DNA of 5,225 bases from Thermococcus sp. (GCA_027023165.1 JALVWX010000006.1:1-5225); one strand, 5' to 3'. Positions 1 through 5,201 are shown, counted from the stretch's first letter. Made by a program: numbers and translations. The notes: generated from the letters alone by a model not told the origin.

Positions 1-117
1 GAGCTTGATCCTTATCTCGTCCTTATCGTGGTAGACCTTGTCGACGCGCGCTCCAACCAGCCACTGGAGTTCCCTCACCACGTAGCGTATGTCAACGCTG
101 CTCATCTCCTCCTTCAT
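1..117 (-). CDS. rqcH: RqcH/NFACT-type ribosome rescue protein, N-terminal fragment (runs off left edge)
   Basis: Only the first 39 codons are in the window; the frame is still open at position 1. The translated start (MKEEMSSVDIRYVVREL, then a stretch ending VDKVYHDKDEIRIKL) matches my memory of the N-terminus of archaeal NFACT/Rqc2-like proteins (older name: fibronectin-binding protein A homologue). Members of this family bind 60S/50S subunits carrying stalled peptidyl-tRNA and help add C-terminal tails that mark the peptide for degradation; this is family knowledge. I chose the ATG at 117 because GGTGGGAG lies just before it and a TATA-like TTTTAA is centred 33 bases upstream. A second in-frame ATG at 105 has its GGAGG only two bases away, which is too close. 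The family call is confident despite the short fragment; the rest of the protein, including its central and C-terminal domains, cannot be seen. Confidence 0.85.
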   Translation of the reverse strand, partial: MKEEMSSVDIRYVVRELQWLVGARVDKVYHDKDEIRIKL

Positions 118-147
118 TCTCCCACCGAAAGGAGTTGGGAGGGGAGG

Positions 148-160
148 TTAAAAGCTTTCA
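148..160 (-). promoter_or_regulatory. Promoter (BRE/TATA) of the RqcH-type gene
   Basis: Read on the minus strand, GAAAGCTTTTAA combines a purine-rich BRE-like block with a TATA-like TTTTAA (plus positions 148-153). The box centre is 33 bases from the ATG at 117, predicting a leader of roughly eight bases. It overlaps the stop codon of the neighbouring membrane-protein gene (158-160), so the promoter partly lies inside that gene. Nearly the same block occurs at two other minus-strand promoters in the window. Confidence 0.55.
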
Positions 161-376
161 CAGAATGCGCAGGCCGAAGACCAAGACGAGAGCGCCCGCT
201 ATGGCAAGTCCAGCTCTGAGCGTTTCCGAGTTTGAGGAGTCAAGGGCCTCGTTGAGGAGCGCAAAGGACATTCCCGCCATACCGATCTGGTAGATTATCC
301 AGGCGAGCTTTGAGAAGGCGCTTCCGCCCGAGGCGAGGACGGAGAGTATTGTCCCGATGAGAGCCGCCGCTATCAT
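158..376 (-). CDS. Small three-helix membrane protein, unknown function (body; likely frameshifted from its start)
   Basis: This 72-residue reading frame is almost entirely hydrophobic. It shows three likely membrane helices: about residues 1-16, 23-42 and 54-72. A short polar segment around residues 45-52 (DSSNSETL) separates the last two. I do not recognise a functional family and assign no role. The ATG at 376 is probably not the natural start: no ribosome binding site precedes it (the upstream bases are GTTGCCGG). A well-formed start with ribosome binding site and TATA box lies at 414 in another frame and encodes a peptide that would join smoothly if one base were restored near 376. The intact protein would then be about 85-86 residues. 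The gene precedes the RqcH-type gene on the same strand, and its stop codon overlaps that gene's promoter. Confidence 0.65.
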   Translation of the reverse strand: MIAAALIGTILSVLASGGSAFSKLAWIIYQIGMAGMSFALLNEALDSSNSETLRAGLAIAGALVLVFGLRIL

Positions 377-414
377 CCGGCAACGAAGCCGCTTTCGGCA
401 CCCTCCACCTTCAT
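373..414 (-). pseudogene. Displaced N-terminal segment of the small membrane protein
   Basis: Reading on the minus strand from the ATG at 414 gives the 13-residue peptide MKVEGAESGFVAG, then TGA at 375-373. The stop overlaps the ATG at 376 as ATGATAG. The start is well supported: GGTGGT followed by four bases (TCCC) precedes the ATG, the same spacing seen at other genes here, and a TATA-like box sits 33 bases away. Adding one base near 373-384 (for example a third C in the plus-strand run ATCATCCGG) fuses GFVAG to MIAAALIGT and gives one continuous protein. The alternative is real translational coupling through the ATGA overlap, but a 13-residue leader followed by an unsupported ATG seems less likely. 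Confidence 0.6.
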
Positions 415-443
415 GGGAACCACCACTCCTAATACGGCCAGGA

Positions 444-458
444 GTTAAAACGCTTTTC
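444..458 (-). promoter_or_regulatory. Promoter (BRE/TATA) of the small membrane protein
   Basis: The minus strand reads GAAAAGCGTTTTAAC, with the TATA-like TTTTAA at plus positions 445-450, centred about 33 bases before the ATG at 414. This predicts a transcript beginning near 422-424, just at the GGTGGT ribosome binding site (419-424). The arrangement supports 414 rather than 376 as the true start of the downstream gene. Confidence 0.55.
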
Positions 459-502
459 TATGGACAGGTATGGTCACGGGTTCAACTCTGCTCGCACTAA
501 GG

Positions 503-509
503 TTAAATA
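503..509 (+). promoter_or_regulatory. TATA box of the branching enzyme gene
   Basis: TTAAATA, in the context CTAAGGTTAAATAC, is centred about 36 bases before the GTG at 542. Archaeal transcription normally starts about 25 bases downstream of the box centre, placing the start near 531 and giving a leader of about ten bases. The box lies between divergently oriented genes. Confidence 0.55.
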
Positions 510-531
510 CTCCAAAGCCCATAACACCAGC

Positions 532-537
532 GGTGAT
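532..537 (+). promoter_or_regulatory. Ribosome binding site that fixes the branching enzyme start
   Basis: GGTGAT, complementary to the archaeal 16S 3' end (AUCACC), is followed by four bases (ACAC) and then GTG at 542. It therefore selects the GTG over an upstream in-frame ATG at 470 that would add 24 residues not expected in the family. Confidence 0.75.
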
Positions 538-541
538 ACAC

Positions 542-2437
542 GTGAAAGGCTACTTTACGTTCGTTCTTCACACCCACCTGCCCTACGTCAGGAAGCACGG
601 CAGATGGCCCTTCGGCGAGGAGTGGATCTACGAGGCTATGAGCGAGAGCTACCTGCCCCTGCTCATGGAGTTCGAGCGCCTCGCATCCTCCGGCGTCAGG
701 TTCAACGTCGTGGTCAACATCACGCCTGTTCTGGCGGAGCAGCTGGCGGACGAATACGTCAGGCGGGAATTCGAGCGCTACTTGGTGAGGAAGATAGAGA
801 GGACAGAGGATGACCTCAAATCCGGCGAATACGATGAAAAGGCCGTGATAGCTTCACTGGAGCACTTCAGGAAGGTCCTGTCTTACTGGAGGGCGATAAA
901 CGGCGACATAATCGGGAAGTTCCGCGAGTTGCAGGAAGATGGATACGTCGAGGTAATAACCTCCGCGGCAACGCACGGCTACCTGCCGCTCCTTGGAAGG
1001 GACGAGGCGATAAAGGCGCAGATAGCGAACGGCGTTTCCACCTACGAGAAGCACTTCGGGAGAAGGCCGAGGGGGATATGGCTGCCTGAGTGCGCCTACA
1101 GGCCCGCCGGCCGGTGGGAGCTGCCGGGCGGGAGGAAGGTCAGAAGACAGGGCATCGAGAAGTTCCTTGAGGAGTTCGGCATCGAGTACTTTCTCGTCGA
1201 GAGCAGGCTTATAGATGAAGGCCCTGTGACGAGGGACTACGGCGGGGTCGAGCTTTACCGCGGGGAGAAGAGCACGCTGAGACCCTACTGGATAAAGGGC
1301 TCGAACGTTGCCGTCTTCGCGAGGAACCGCGAGACCGGCCACCAGGTCTGGAGCGCCCACCACGGCTACCCGGGCGACTTCTTCTACCGCGAGTTCCACA
1401 GGAAGGCTCCCGAAAGCGGGGGTCAGTACTGGAGGATAACCGGGAAGGACGTCGAGCTTGGCGACAAGGAGTTCTACGACCCGGACAAGGCCATGGAGCG
1501 CGTCGAGGAGCACGCGAGGCACTTCGTCTCGCTGGTCGAGAAGTTGTTGGGTGAATTCGAGGAGGAGACCGGTGAGAGGGGGATAGTCGTCTCGCCCTAC
1601 GACACCGAGCTCTTCGGTCACTGGTGGTTCGAGGGGGTCAGGTGGCTCGGCAGGGTTCTTGAGTTAATGGCGAGTAGGGGAATAGAGACGGTCAGCCTTT
1701 CGCGGTTCCTGGAGAACTACTCCGGTGAGAGGCACGAGATAGAGCTTCCCGAGGGTTCCTGGGGCAGAAACTCGGACCACTCGACCTGGTGGAACGGGGA
1801 AACCGAGTGGACGTGGGAGCACGTTTATCGCGCCGAGGACAGGATGGTCGCTCTTGCGAGCCGCTTCTACGGAAGGGACGCCCTGACCGACCGCATCATA
1901 GAACAGCTCGTAAGGGAGCTTTTGATTCTGGAGGCGAGCGACTGGCAGTTCCTCATCACGACGGGACAGGCGAAGGAGTACGGGGAGGGGCGCGTTCTGA
2001 TCCACAGCGGGGACTTCCACAGGCTCGCGAACGAGCTGGTGAGGTACGTGAAGACCGGGGAGTTTAACACGAGGTTGCTCGAGGAGCTCGAGGAGCGCGA
2101 CAACGCCTTCAAACCTGTTGTGGTTGCACACTACATCAGCGGGAACCCACCCGAGCTGGAGGAGCACGTAGAACCGCCGGAGGAACCGCGCTTCACGGAA
2201 ACAACCGTCCCTGAAGAAGGGGGAACCCACCGGGATCGAGCCGAGGGGGAGTCTTTCTCCGGGGAGCGTGGAGACCCGGGTGAATCCCGTGCTGAGCGCT
2301 ATTACGCCAGTTCCATCGCCTTTGTGCGGAGGAGGTATCCCAGGCCGCCCGTTTTGAAGAGGATCGACACGAGGCTCACCCGGAAAACCGAGCGGAGCGT
2401 TTCTCCTGGGGAGAAGGCAGGGAGGAGGCTAGACTGA
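542..2437 (+). CDS. GH57 1,4-alpha-glucan branching enzyme (frame lost before the C-terminal HhH tail)
   Basis: A glycoside hydrolase family 57 enzyme that forms alpha-1,6 branches in a glycogen-like polymer by cutting and transferring alpha-1,4 chains, acting in the cytoplasm. With the GTG at 542 as Met1, key residues fall at the numbers known for T. kodakarensis TK1436: HTHLP at 10-14, THGYLP with His145, WLPECAY with nucleophile Glu183, loop Tyr233, and SPYDTELFGHWW with acid/base Asp354. A later conserved block is ASDWQFLITT. The catalytic barrel and helical part (about 1-560) is intact, followed by an acidic, then basic linker. The frame stops at 631 residues (TGA 2435-2437). The family's helix-hairpin-helix tail follows immediately in another frame; one added base would give about 686 residues, against 675 as I recall for TK1436. 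The start rests on GGTGAT plus four bases and the family N-terminus MKGYxTF. The catalytic part alone is probably active. Confidence 0.92.
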   Translation: MKGYFTFVLHTHLPYVRKHGRWPFGEEWIYEAMSESYLPLLMEFERLASSGVRFNVVVNITPVLAEQLADEYVRREFERYLVRKIERTEDDLKSGEYDEKAVIASLEHFRKVLSYWRAINGDIIGKFRELQEDGYVEVITSAATHGYLPLLGRDEAIKAQIANGVSTYEKHFGRRPRGIWLPECAYRPAGRWELPGGRKVRRQGIEKFLEEFGIEYFLVESRLIDEGPVTRDYGGVELYRGEKSTLRPYWIKGSNVAVFARNRETGHQVWSAHHGYPGDFFYREFHRKAPESGGQYWRITGKDVELGDKEFYDPDKAMERVEEHARHFVSLVEKLLGEFEEETGERGIVVSPYDTELFGHWWFEGVRWLGRVLELMASRGIETVSLSRFLENYSGERHEIELPEGSWGRNSDHSTWWNGETEWTWEHVYRAEDRMVALASRFYGRDALTDRIIEQLVRELLILEASDWQFLITTGQAKEYGEGRVLIHSGDFHRLANELVRYVKTGEFNTRLLEELEERDNAFKPVVVAHYISGNPPELEEHVEPPEEPRFTETTVPEEGGTHRDRAEGESFSGERGDPGESRAERYYASSIAFVRRRYPRPPVLKRIDTRLTRKTERSVSPGEKAGRRLD

Positions 2438-2601
2438 AGCGCCTCATTGATGTCCGGGGCATCGGTCCGAAGACGCTGGCCAGGCTCAGGGCGGCGGGCG
2501 TAGAAACGCCGATGGACCTTCTCAGGGCGGATCTCAGCGAACTCTCCAGGAAGTCGGGGATATCGATAAAAAGGTTGAGAAGGTTCGTTGGGCAGCTTTA
2601 G
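2437..2601 (+). pseudogene. Out-of-frame helix-hairpin-helix tail of the branching enzyme
   Basis: This stretch encodes 54 residues ending in TAG. It contains DVRGIGPKTLARLRAAGV followed by DLSELSRKSGISIKRLRRF, a typical helix-hairpin-helix pattern with the GIGPKT hairpin. The T. kodakarensis branching enzyme, as I remember it, ends with a very similar SIKGIGPKT...ISTKRLKKF segment, so this belongs to the same gene. It lies one frame back (-1) from the catalytic frame. The same frame is open from 2296, but codons before about 2410 look less gene-like (CGA and CGT arginines, mixed third positions) than the catalytic frame. The break is therefore probably within about 2395-2437. No start codon with a ribosome binding site is visible for separate translation. 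HhH motifs often bind DNA; their purpose in this enzyme is unclear. Confidence 0.75.
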
Positions 2602-3332
2602 AGGAACGCGTGCCTGTGTTTGTAGAGCAGGTACGAACCGTAGAGTATCAGGTAGAGCTCGACGGCGCTGAGGATCACCATGGCGATCAGCCACCCTTTG
2701 ACGAAGCCGGGGCTCTTGCTTATCATCCCCGCTATTTTCTCTATTGCCCCGGGGGTTGTCAGCTGCTTGAGCCCGTAGGTCAGCCCCATGGCGCCCTGGA
2801 TTATGGGTATCGGCACCGTGGAGTACGCCAGAAGGAGCCCTAGGTAACCCCTCCTCTGAAGCGAGAGCATCGAGAGGACGGTTGGTATTGCCAGTATGAG
2901 GGCCGTCACGGCCATTATCTGGCTCATGTATATCCCGACCAGAAGGAAAAACGCCGTCATCCCAAAGAGGTACGTTCTGTACGCCCTTTTCAGGGCCTTG
3001 AGCATATCGGGGTCGAAGTCGTAGACCGCGGATTTGGAGTAAAGGTTCAGCTTCTTTGCCCTCTCGATGTACTTTTTCTTCCCCTCCTTCTCGACGCCCT
3101 TGTCGGTGCTCATCACCTTGAATTCCTTGGCCTTCTTGAGGAAGAACTCTGCCAGCTGAACGTTGTCCTTCTTGACGTTTCTGGCGAGGTTTCTGAAGTT
3201 CTCGGCCGCCTCTTTGATGAGGGAGACTATCTTCCGCTTCTCCCTTTCGCTCAGAACGGTCAGCCTCTCAACCCTGGGTACAGTGGTCTCAAGAACCTCC
3301 GCCGTGTCCTCAAGAATCCCGGGACTTTTCAC
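2598..3332 (-). CDS. Membrane protein of unknown function, soluble N-terminal half and four helices
   Basis: I do not recognise this 244-residue protein. Residues 1-115 are hydrophilic and rich in Lys and Glu, with long amphipathic helical stretches (about 26-70 and 80-97) that could form a coiled coil or helical bundle. Four likely membrane helices follow at about 121-138, 140-157, 162-184 and 212-236, and the C-terminus is short and basic (YKHRHAFL). There is no signal peptide, so the N-terminal half is probably cytoplasmic. The start is GTG at 3332, preceded by GGAGGGAT with a good gap. The gene begins 34 bases after the small transporter-associated peptide gene and could be co-transcribed with it. 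A TATA-like CTTAAA 36 bases upstream, overlapping that gene's stop, could also drive it separately. Its TAA stop (2598-2600) overlaps the TAG of the branching enzyme tail, head to head. Confidence 0.85.
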   Translation of the reverse strand: MKSPGILEDTAEVLETTVPRVERLTVLSEREKRKIVSLIKEAAENFRNLARNVKKDNVQLAEFFLKKAKEFKVMSTDKGVEKEGKKKYIERAKKLNLYSKSAVYDFDPDMLKALKRAYRTYLFGMTAFFLLVGIYMSQIMAVTALILAIPTVLSMLSLQRRGYLGLLLAYSTVPIPIIQGAMGLTYGLKQLTTPGAIEKIAGMISKSPGFVKGWLIAMVILSAVELYLILYGSYLLYKHRHAFL

Positions 3333-3364
3333 CGCTATCCCTCCAAAACTAAAAGAAGAGGGGG

Positions 3365-3371
3365 GTTTAAG
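3365..3371 (-). promoter_or_regulatory. Possible internal TATA-like box for the 244-residue membrane protein
   Basis: The minus strand reads CTTAAAC across the stop codon of the small peptide gene, centred about 36 bases before the GTG at 3332, which is the usual distance in this window. The upstream block (CAAGGGT) is a poor BRE, so the call is weak and read-through from the transporter promoter is equally possible. Confidence 0.25.
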
Positions 3372-3477
3372 ACCCTTGCCCCTGCTTCTCGGCCTTCAGG
3401 AGCGCTCCTATGCTCCAGCCCATAAGGGCGAAGATGACGATCCACGCCGTCAGCATGTAGATTACCCAGCTCCCCAT
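3367..3477 (-). CDS. Single-helix small protein, probable MetS-like subunit of the NSS transporter
   Basis: This 36-residue protein reads MGSWVIYMLTAWIVIFAL, then MGWSIGALLKAEKQGQGS. It has one membrane helix (about residues 4-27) and a short charged tail. It lies ten bases after the stop codon of an NSS-family sodium:amino-acid symporter. In bacteria such as Corynebacterium, MetP transporters of this family need a tiny one-helix partner, MetS, encoded next door. Position, size and topology here match that pattern; the functional link is inferred. The start was chosen at 3477 because GGTGAT plus four bases (GACA) precedes it. An ATG at 3483 (two more residues) overlaps that ribosome binding site and is less likely. 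Tight coupling to the transporter suggests translation of both from one message, possibly by re-initiation. Confidence 0.8.
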   Translation of the reverse strand: MGSWVIYMLTAWIVIFALMGWSIGALLKAEKQGQGS

Positions 3478-3480
3478 TGT

Positions 3481-3488
3481 CATCACCT
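3481..3488 (-). promoter_or_regulatory. Ribosome binding site of the small subunit, touching the transporter stop
   Basis: The minus strand reads TGAGGTGATGACAATG: the transporter's TGA, then GGTGAT, then GACA, then the ATG at 3477. The site lets ribosomes finishing the transporter rebind at once and decides between the ATGs at 3483 and 3477. Confidence 0.65.
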
Positions 3489-5053
3489 CAGACCTTCACC
3501 AGTACCTTGTTCTTCTTTATTTCCTCTCCGTACTTCCTCTTGATGGCGAAGTAGGTTTCAATGGCTCCTATGATGAACATGGTCACTATCACCGCACCCA
3601 CGGTCTTCGGTATTCCGCCGCTGATGAAGCCTTTGAACGTTCCGAACAGCGGGATCAGGAGGAATATTGGCGCCACGATGAGGGTTATCCACTTGTAGAA
3701 CGTTGGTATCTTAACGTAGGCTCCCTTGTGGAGCTCATCCCAGAAGTTGCTTGGCCTGAAGAGGTACACTGCCACTATGATGTCAAGCAGTGCCAGCAGG
3801 GTGAGCTGGAAGCTGATCCAGTTGTCGAGCGGCGTGACGTAGTTGTCGAGCCCAATGTATATGACCGGCAGTCCGAGGAAGAAGTATATCAGCAGAACTA
3901 GCCAAGTTCCGACGTTTCTCTTGATTCCGAGGTCCTCCTCGAAGAGGGCCACGAGGTAGTTGTACATTGCTATCGCCGACGTCCATCCTGCGAACCACAG
4001 GAGCAGGAACCAGAGCGCACCGAAGAACCTTCCCGCCTGCCCCATGCTTACGAACGCGTTTGGAAGGCTGGTGTAGGCAAAGCCGAGGCCGAACTTGTGG
4101 CCTATCCAGGCCAGTGCGGCGTTCTTGCCCTGATCAAGCACATCCGCGGGAACTATTTTCGGAGCGTAAGCGGTCGCGAGCGGTATGGCGAGCGATCCAC
4201 CGAGAACGACCTCCGCGAACTCGTTGAGCGAGACCGTTGCAATGCCCGAGAGGGCAACGTCATCGTTGGGTCCAAGGTAGCTCGCGTAGTTCTGGATGAT
4301 GCCCATACCCAAGGAGAGCGTGAAGAATATCTGTCCCGATGCCGCGAGCATGACCGCCGCGAAGTGCTCCTTGAGGTAGGCCCAGTTGGGGGTCCAGATG
4401 AACGAGAACCCATCTATGGTGCTCCAGTCCGGTTTGATCGGCGAACCAAGAACGAAGACGTAGCCCACCATTATTATGGCGAAGACGTAGAGCAGTGGCA
4501 TCATAACCTTGACCCACTTCTCTATGCCCTTGCTGACTCCCCTTCCAACGGCTATGGCTATGGTCACTATGGTTATGCCCCAGAAGACCAGGACCTCCGC
4601 GTGGTTGTTGAGATAGTCGCTGAAGAACTGTCCGGTGTTCTTGCCGAAGTATGCCCCTGTTACGCTGAACCACGTGTAGGCCGCAGACCATCCTATGAGG
4701 TGCAGGTAGTAGCTGTTGAGCAGCGTGACGCCCGCGAAGGCCACCATACCGCTGATGACACCCATCACCAGCGCCCCTCTGGGGTTGAGGCTCTCCCTAG
4801 CCATGAGGTAGTAGGTTGGGCCCAGGGTTCCGTGGCCGTACTTTCCACCGTAGCGACCGGCAACCCACTCTACCCACATTATGGGTATTCCCAAAAGGAA
4901 CAGTGCCAGGAAGTACGGCACCATGAAGGCTCCGCCACCGTTCTGGGCAACCTGCGTCGGAAACCTGACGAAGTTACCAAGACCAACGGCGTTTCCCGCC
5001 ATCGCCAATATCAAACCAATTTTGGTTGCCCATTGATCCCTCTGCTGCTCCAC
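3488..5053 (-). CDS. NSS/SNF-family sodium-dependent amino acid symporter
   Basis: A 521-residue LeuT-fold transporter with about 12 membrane helices that imports an amino acid driven by sodium. From the GTG at 5053 the start MEQQRDQWATKIG aligns without gaps to LeuT, so numbering agrees through helix 1: Arg5, Trp8, Gly20, Asn21, Ala22, Val23, Asn27, Arg30. Both sodium sites look intact: Na1 Ala22, Asn27, Thr245 and Asn277 (LeuT Thr254, Asn286); Na2 Gly20, Val23, Ala355, Thr358 and Ser359. Asp410 matches the outer-gate Asp404. Glu281 matches LeuT Glu290, pointing to chloride-independent transport. In the substrate pocket, Tyr116, Phe244 and Ser247 are kept, but LeuT Phe259 and Ile359 correspond to Met250 and Met363, so the substrate cannot be named. 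I rejected the GTG at 5062: GGTGAT lies directly upstream of the second GTG with the usual four-base gap. The small one-helix gene follows immediately. Confidence 0.93.
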   Translation of the reverse strand: MEQQRDQWATKIGLILAMAGNAVGLGNFVRFPTQVAQNGGGAFMVPYFLALFLLGIPIMWVEWVAGRYGGKYGHGTLGPTYYLMARESLNPRGALVMGVISGMVAFAGVTLLNSYYLHLIGWSAAYTWFSVTGAYFGKNTGQFFSDYLNNHAEVLVFWGITIVTIAIAVGRGVSKGIEKWVKVMMPLLYVFAIIMVGYVFVLGSPIKPDWSTIDGFSFIWTPNWAYLKEHFAAVMLAASGQIFFTLSLGMGIIQNYASYLGPNDDVALSGIATVSLNEFAEVVLGGSLAIPLATAYAPKIVPADVLDQGKNAALAWIGHKFGLGFAYTSLPNAFVSMGQAGRFFGALWFLLLWFAGWTSAIAMYNYLVALFEEDLGIKRNVGTWLVLLIYFFLGLPVIYIGLDNYVTPLDNWISFQLTLLALLDIIVAVYLFRPSNFWDELHKGAYVKIPTFYKWITLIVAPIFLLIPLFGTFKGFISGGIPKTVGAVIVTMFIIGAIETYFAIKRKYGEEIKKNKVLVKV

Positions 5054-5057
5054 AGCA

Positions 5058-5063
5058 ATCACC
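5058..5063 (-). promoter_or_regulatory. Ribosome binding site that fixes the transporter start
   Basis: The minus strand reads GGTGATTGCTGTG. The GGTGAT is four bases from the GTG at 5053 and itself contains the first two bases of the alternative GTG region at 5062. The family N-terminus (LeuT MEVKREHWATRLG) agrees with the start at 5053. Confidence 0.75.
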
Positions 5064-5090
5064 CCTATCCTTCAGTGTATAATTCAAATA

Positions 5091-5110
5091 CCCCGTGAAT
5101 GGAGCCGGGG
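5091..5110 (-). other. Short hairpin in the transporter's predicted leader
   Basis: CCCCG at 5091-5095 and CGGGG at 5106-5110 can pair as a five-base stem with a ten-base loop. It lies between the predicted transcription start and the ribosome binding site. A stem of five G-C pairs is modest and could arise by chance. Confidence 0.35.
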
Positions 5111-5117
5111 CATTATG

Positions 5118-5148
5118 TATAAAGTATTCCATTCTATAAAAAGCTTTT
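5118..5148 (-). promoter_or_regulatory. Transporter promoter with two TATA boxes
   Basis: On the minus strand GGAAAAGCTTTTTATAG (BRE-like purines plus TTTTTATA, TATA at plus 5135-5142) closely matches the GAAAAGC-TTTTAA blocks at the other minus-strand promoters. A second box, TTTATA (5118-5123), follows 17 bases downstream. Starts about 25 bases beyond them would give leaders of about 60 and 42 bases, far longer than the roughly ten-base leaders predicted elsewhere in the window. The upstream box is the better candidate because of its BRE. Confidence 0.6.
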
Positions 5149-5158
5149 CCACGACCGT

Positions 5159-5169
5159 TTTCGACGAAA
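5159..5169. promoter_or_regulatory. 11-base palindrome just upstream of the transporter promoter (possible operator)
   Basis: TTTCG-A-CGAAA is a perfect inverted repeat around a central A, about ten bases upstream of the BRE of the stronger transporter TATA box. That is a usual place for an activator or a competing repressor. No known Thermococcales regulator motif was recognised in it, and an 11-base palindrome can occur by chance. Confidence 0.3.
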
Positions 5170-5184
5170 GACGAGTGAGTAAGG

Positions 5185-5191
5185 TATAAAA
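5185..5191. promoter_or_regulatory. Additional TATA-like box near the right edge, orientation uncertain
   Basis: TATAAAA on the plus strand (TTTTATA on the minus). On the minus strand it would be a third, distal box for the transporter. On the plus strand (context GTAAGGTATAAAACC) it could serve a divergent gene beyond the window, with a start near 5212. Neither direction has an A-rich BRE as clear as that at 5143-5148. Confidence 0.3.
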
Positions 5192-5201
5192 CCAAGTGTG
5201 C

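Noticed and set aside
470..541. Upstream in-frame ATG extending the branching enzyme by 24 residues
   Set aside because: The extension spans the TATA box and ribosome binding site, has no counterpart at the family's known N-terminus, and would shift the catalytic residues from their standard numbers.
854..1621. Minus-strand open frame (255 codons) opposite the branching enzyme
   Set aside because: It lies wholly inside a well-supported gene with intact catalytic residues; its protein is a low-complexity shadow rich in Leu, Val and Pro.
2302..2694. Minus-strand open frame across the convergent gene ends
   Set aside because: It overlaps both the branching enzyme tail and the end of the membrane protein gene, with no start signals of its own.
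4097..5098. Long plus-strand open frame (333 codons) opposite the transporter
   Set aside because: It mirrors the transporter codons, lacks a ribosome binding site and membrane or domain pattern, and is explained by the G/C-rich third positions of the opposite strand.
5115..5189. Short plus-strand ORF of 24 codons in the transporter promoter region
   Set aside because: It overlaps the TATA boxes, has no ribosome binding site and no recognisable sequence character.
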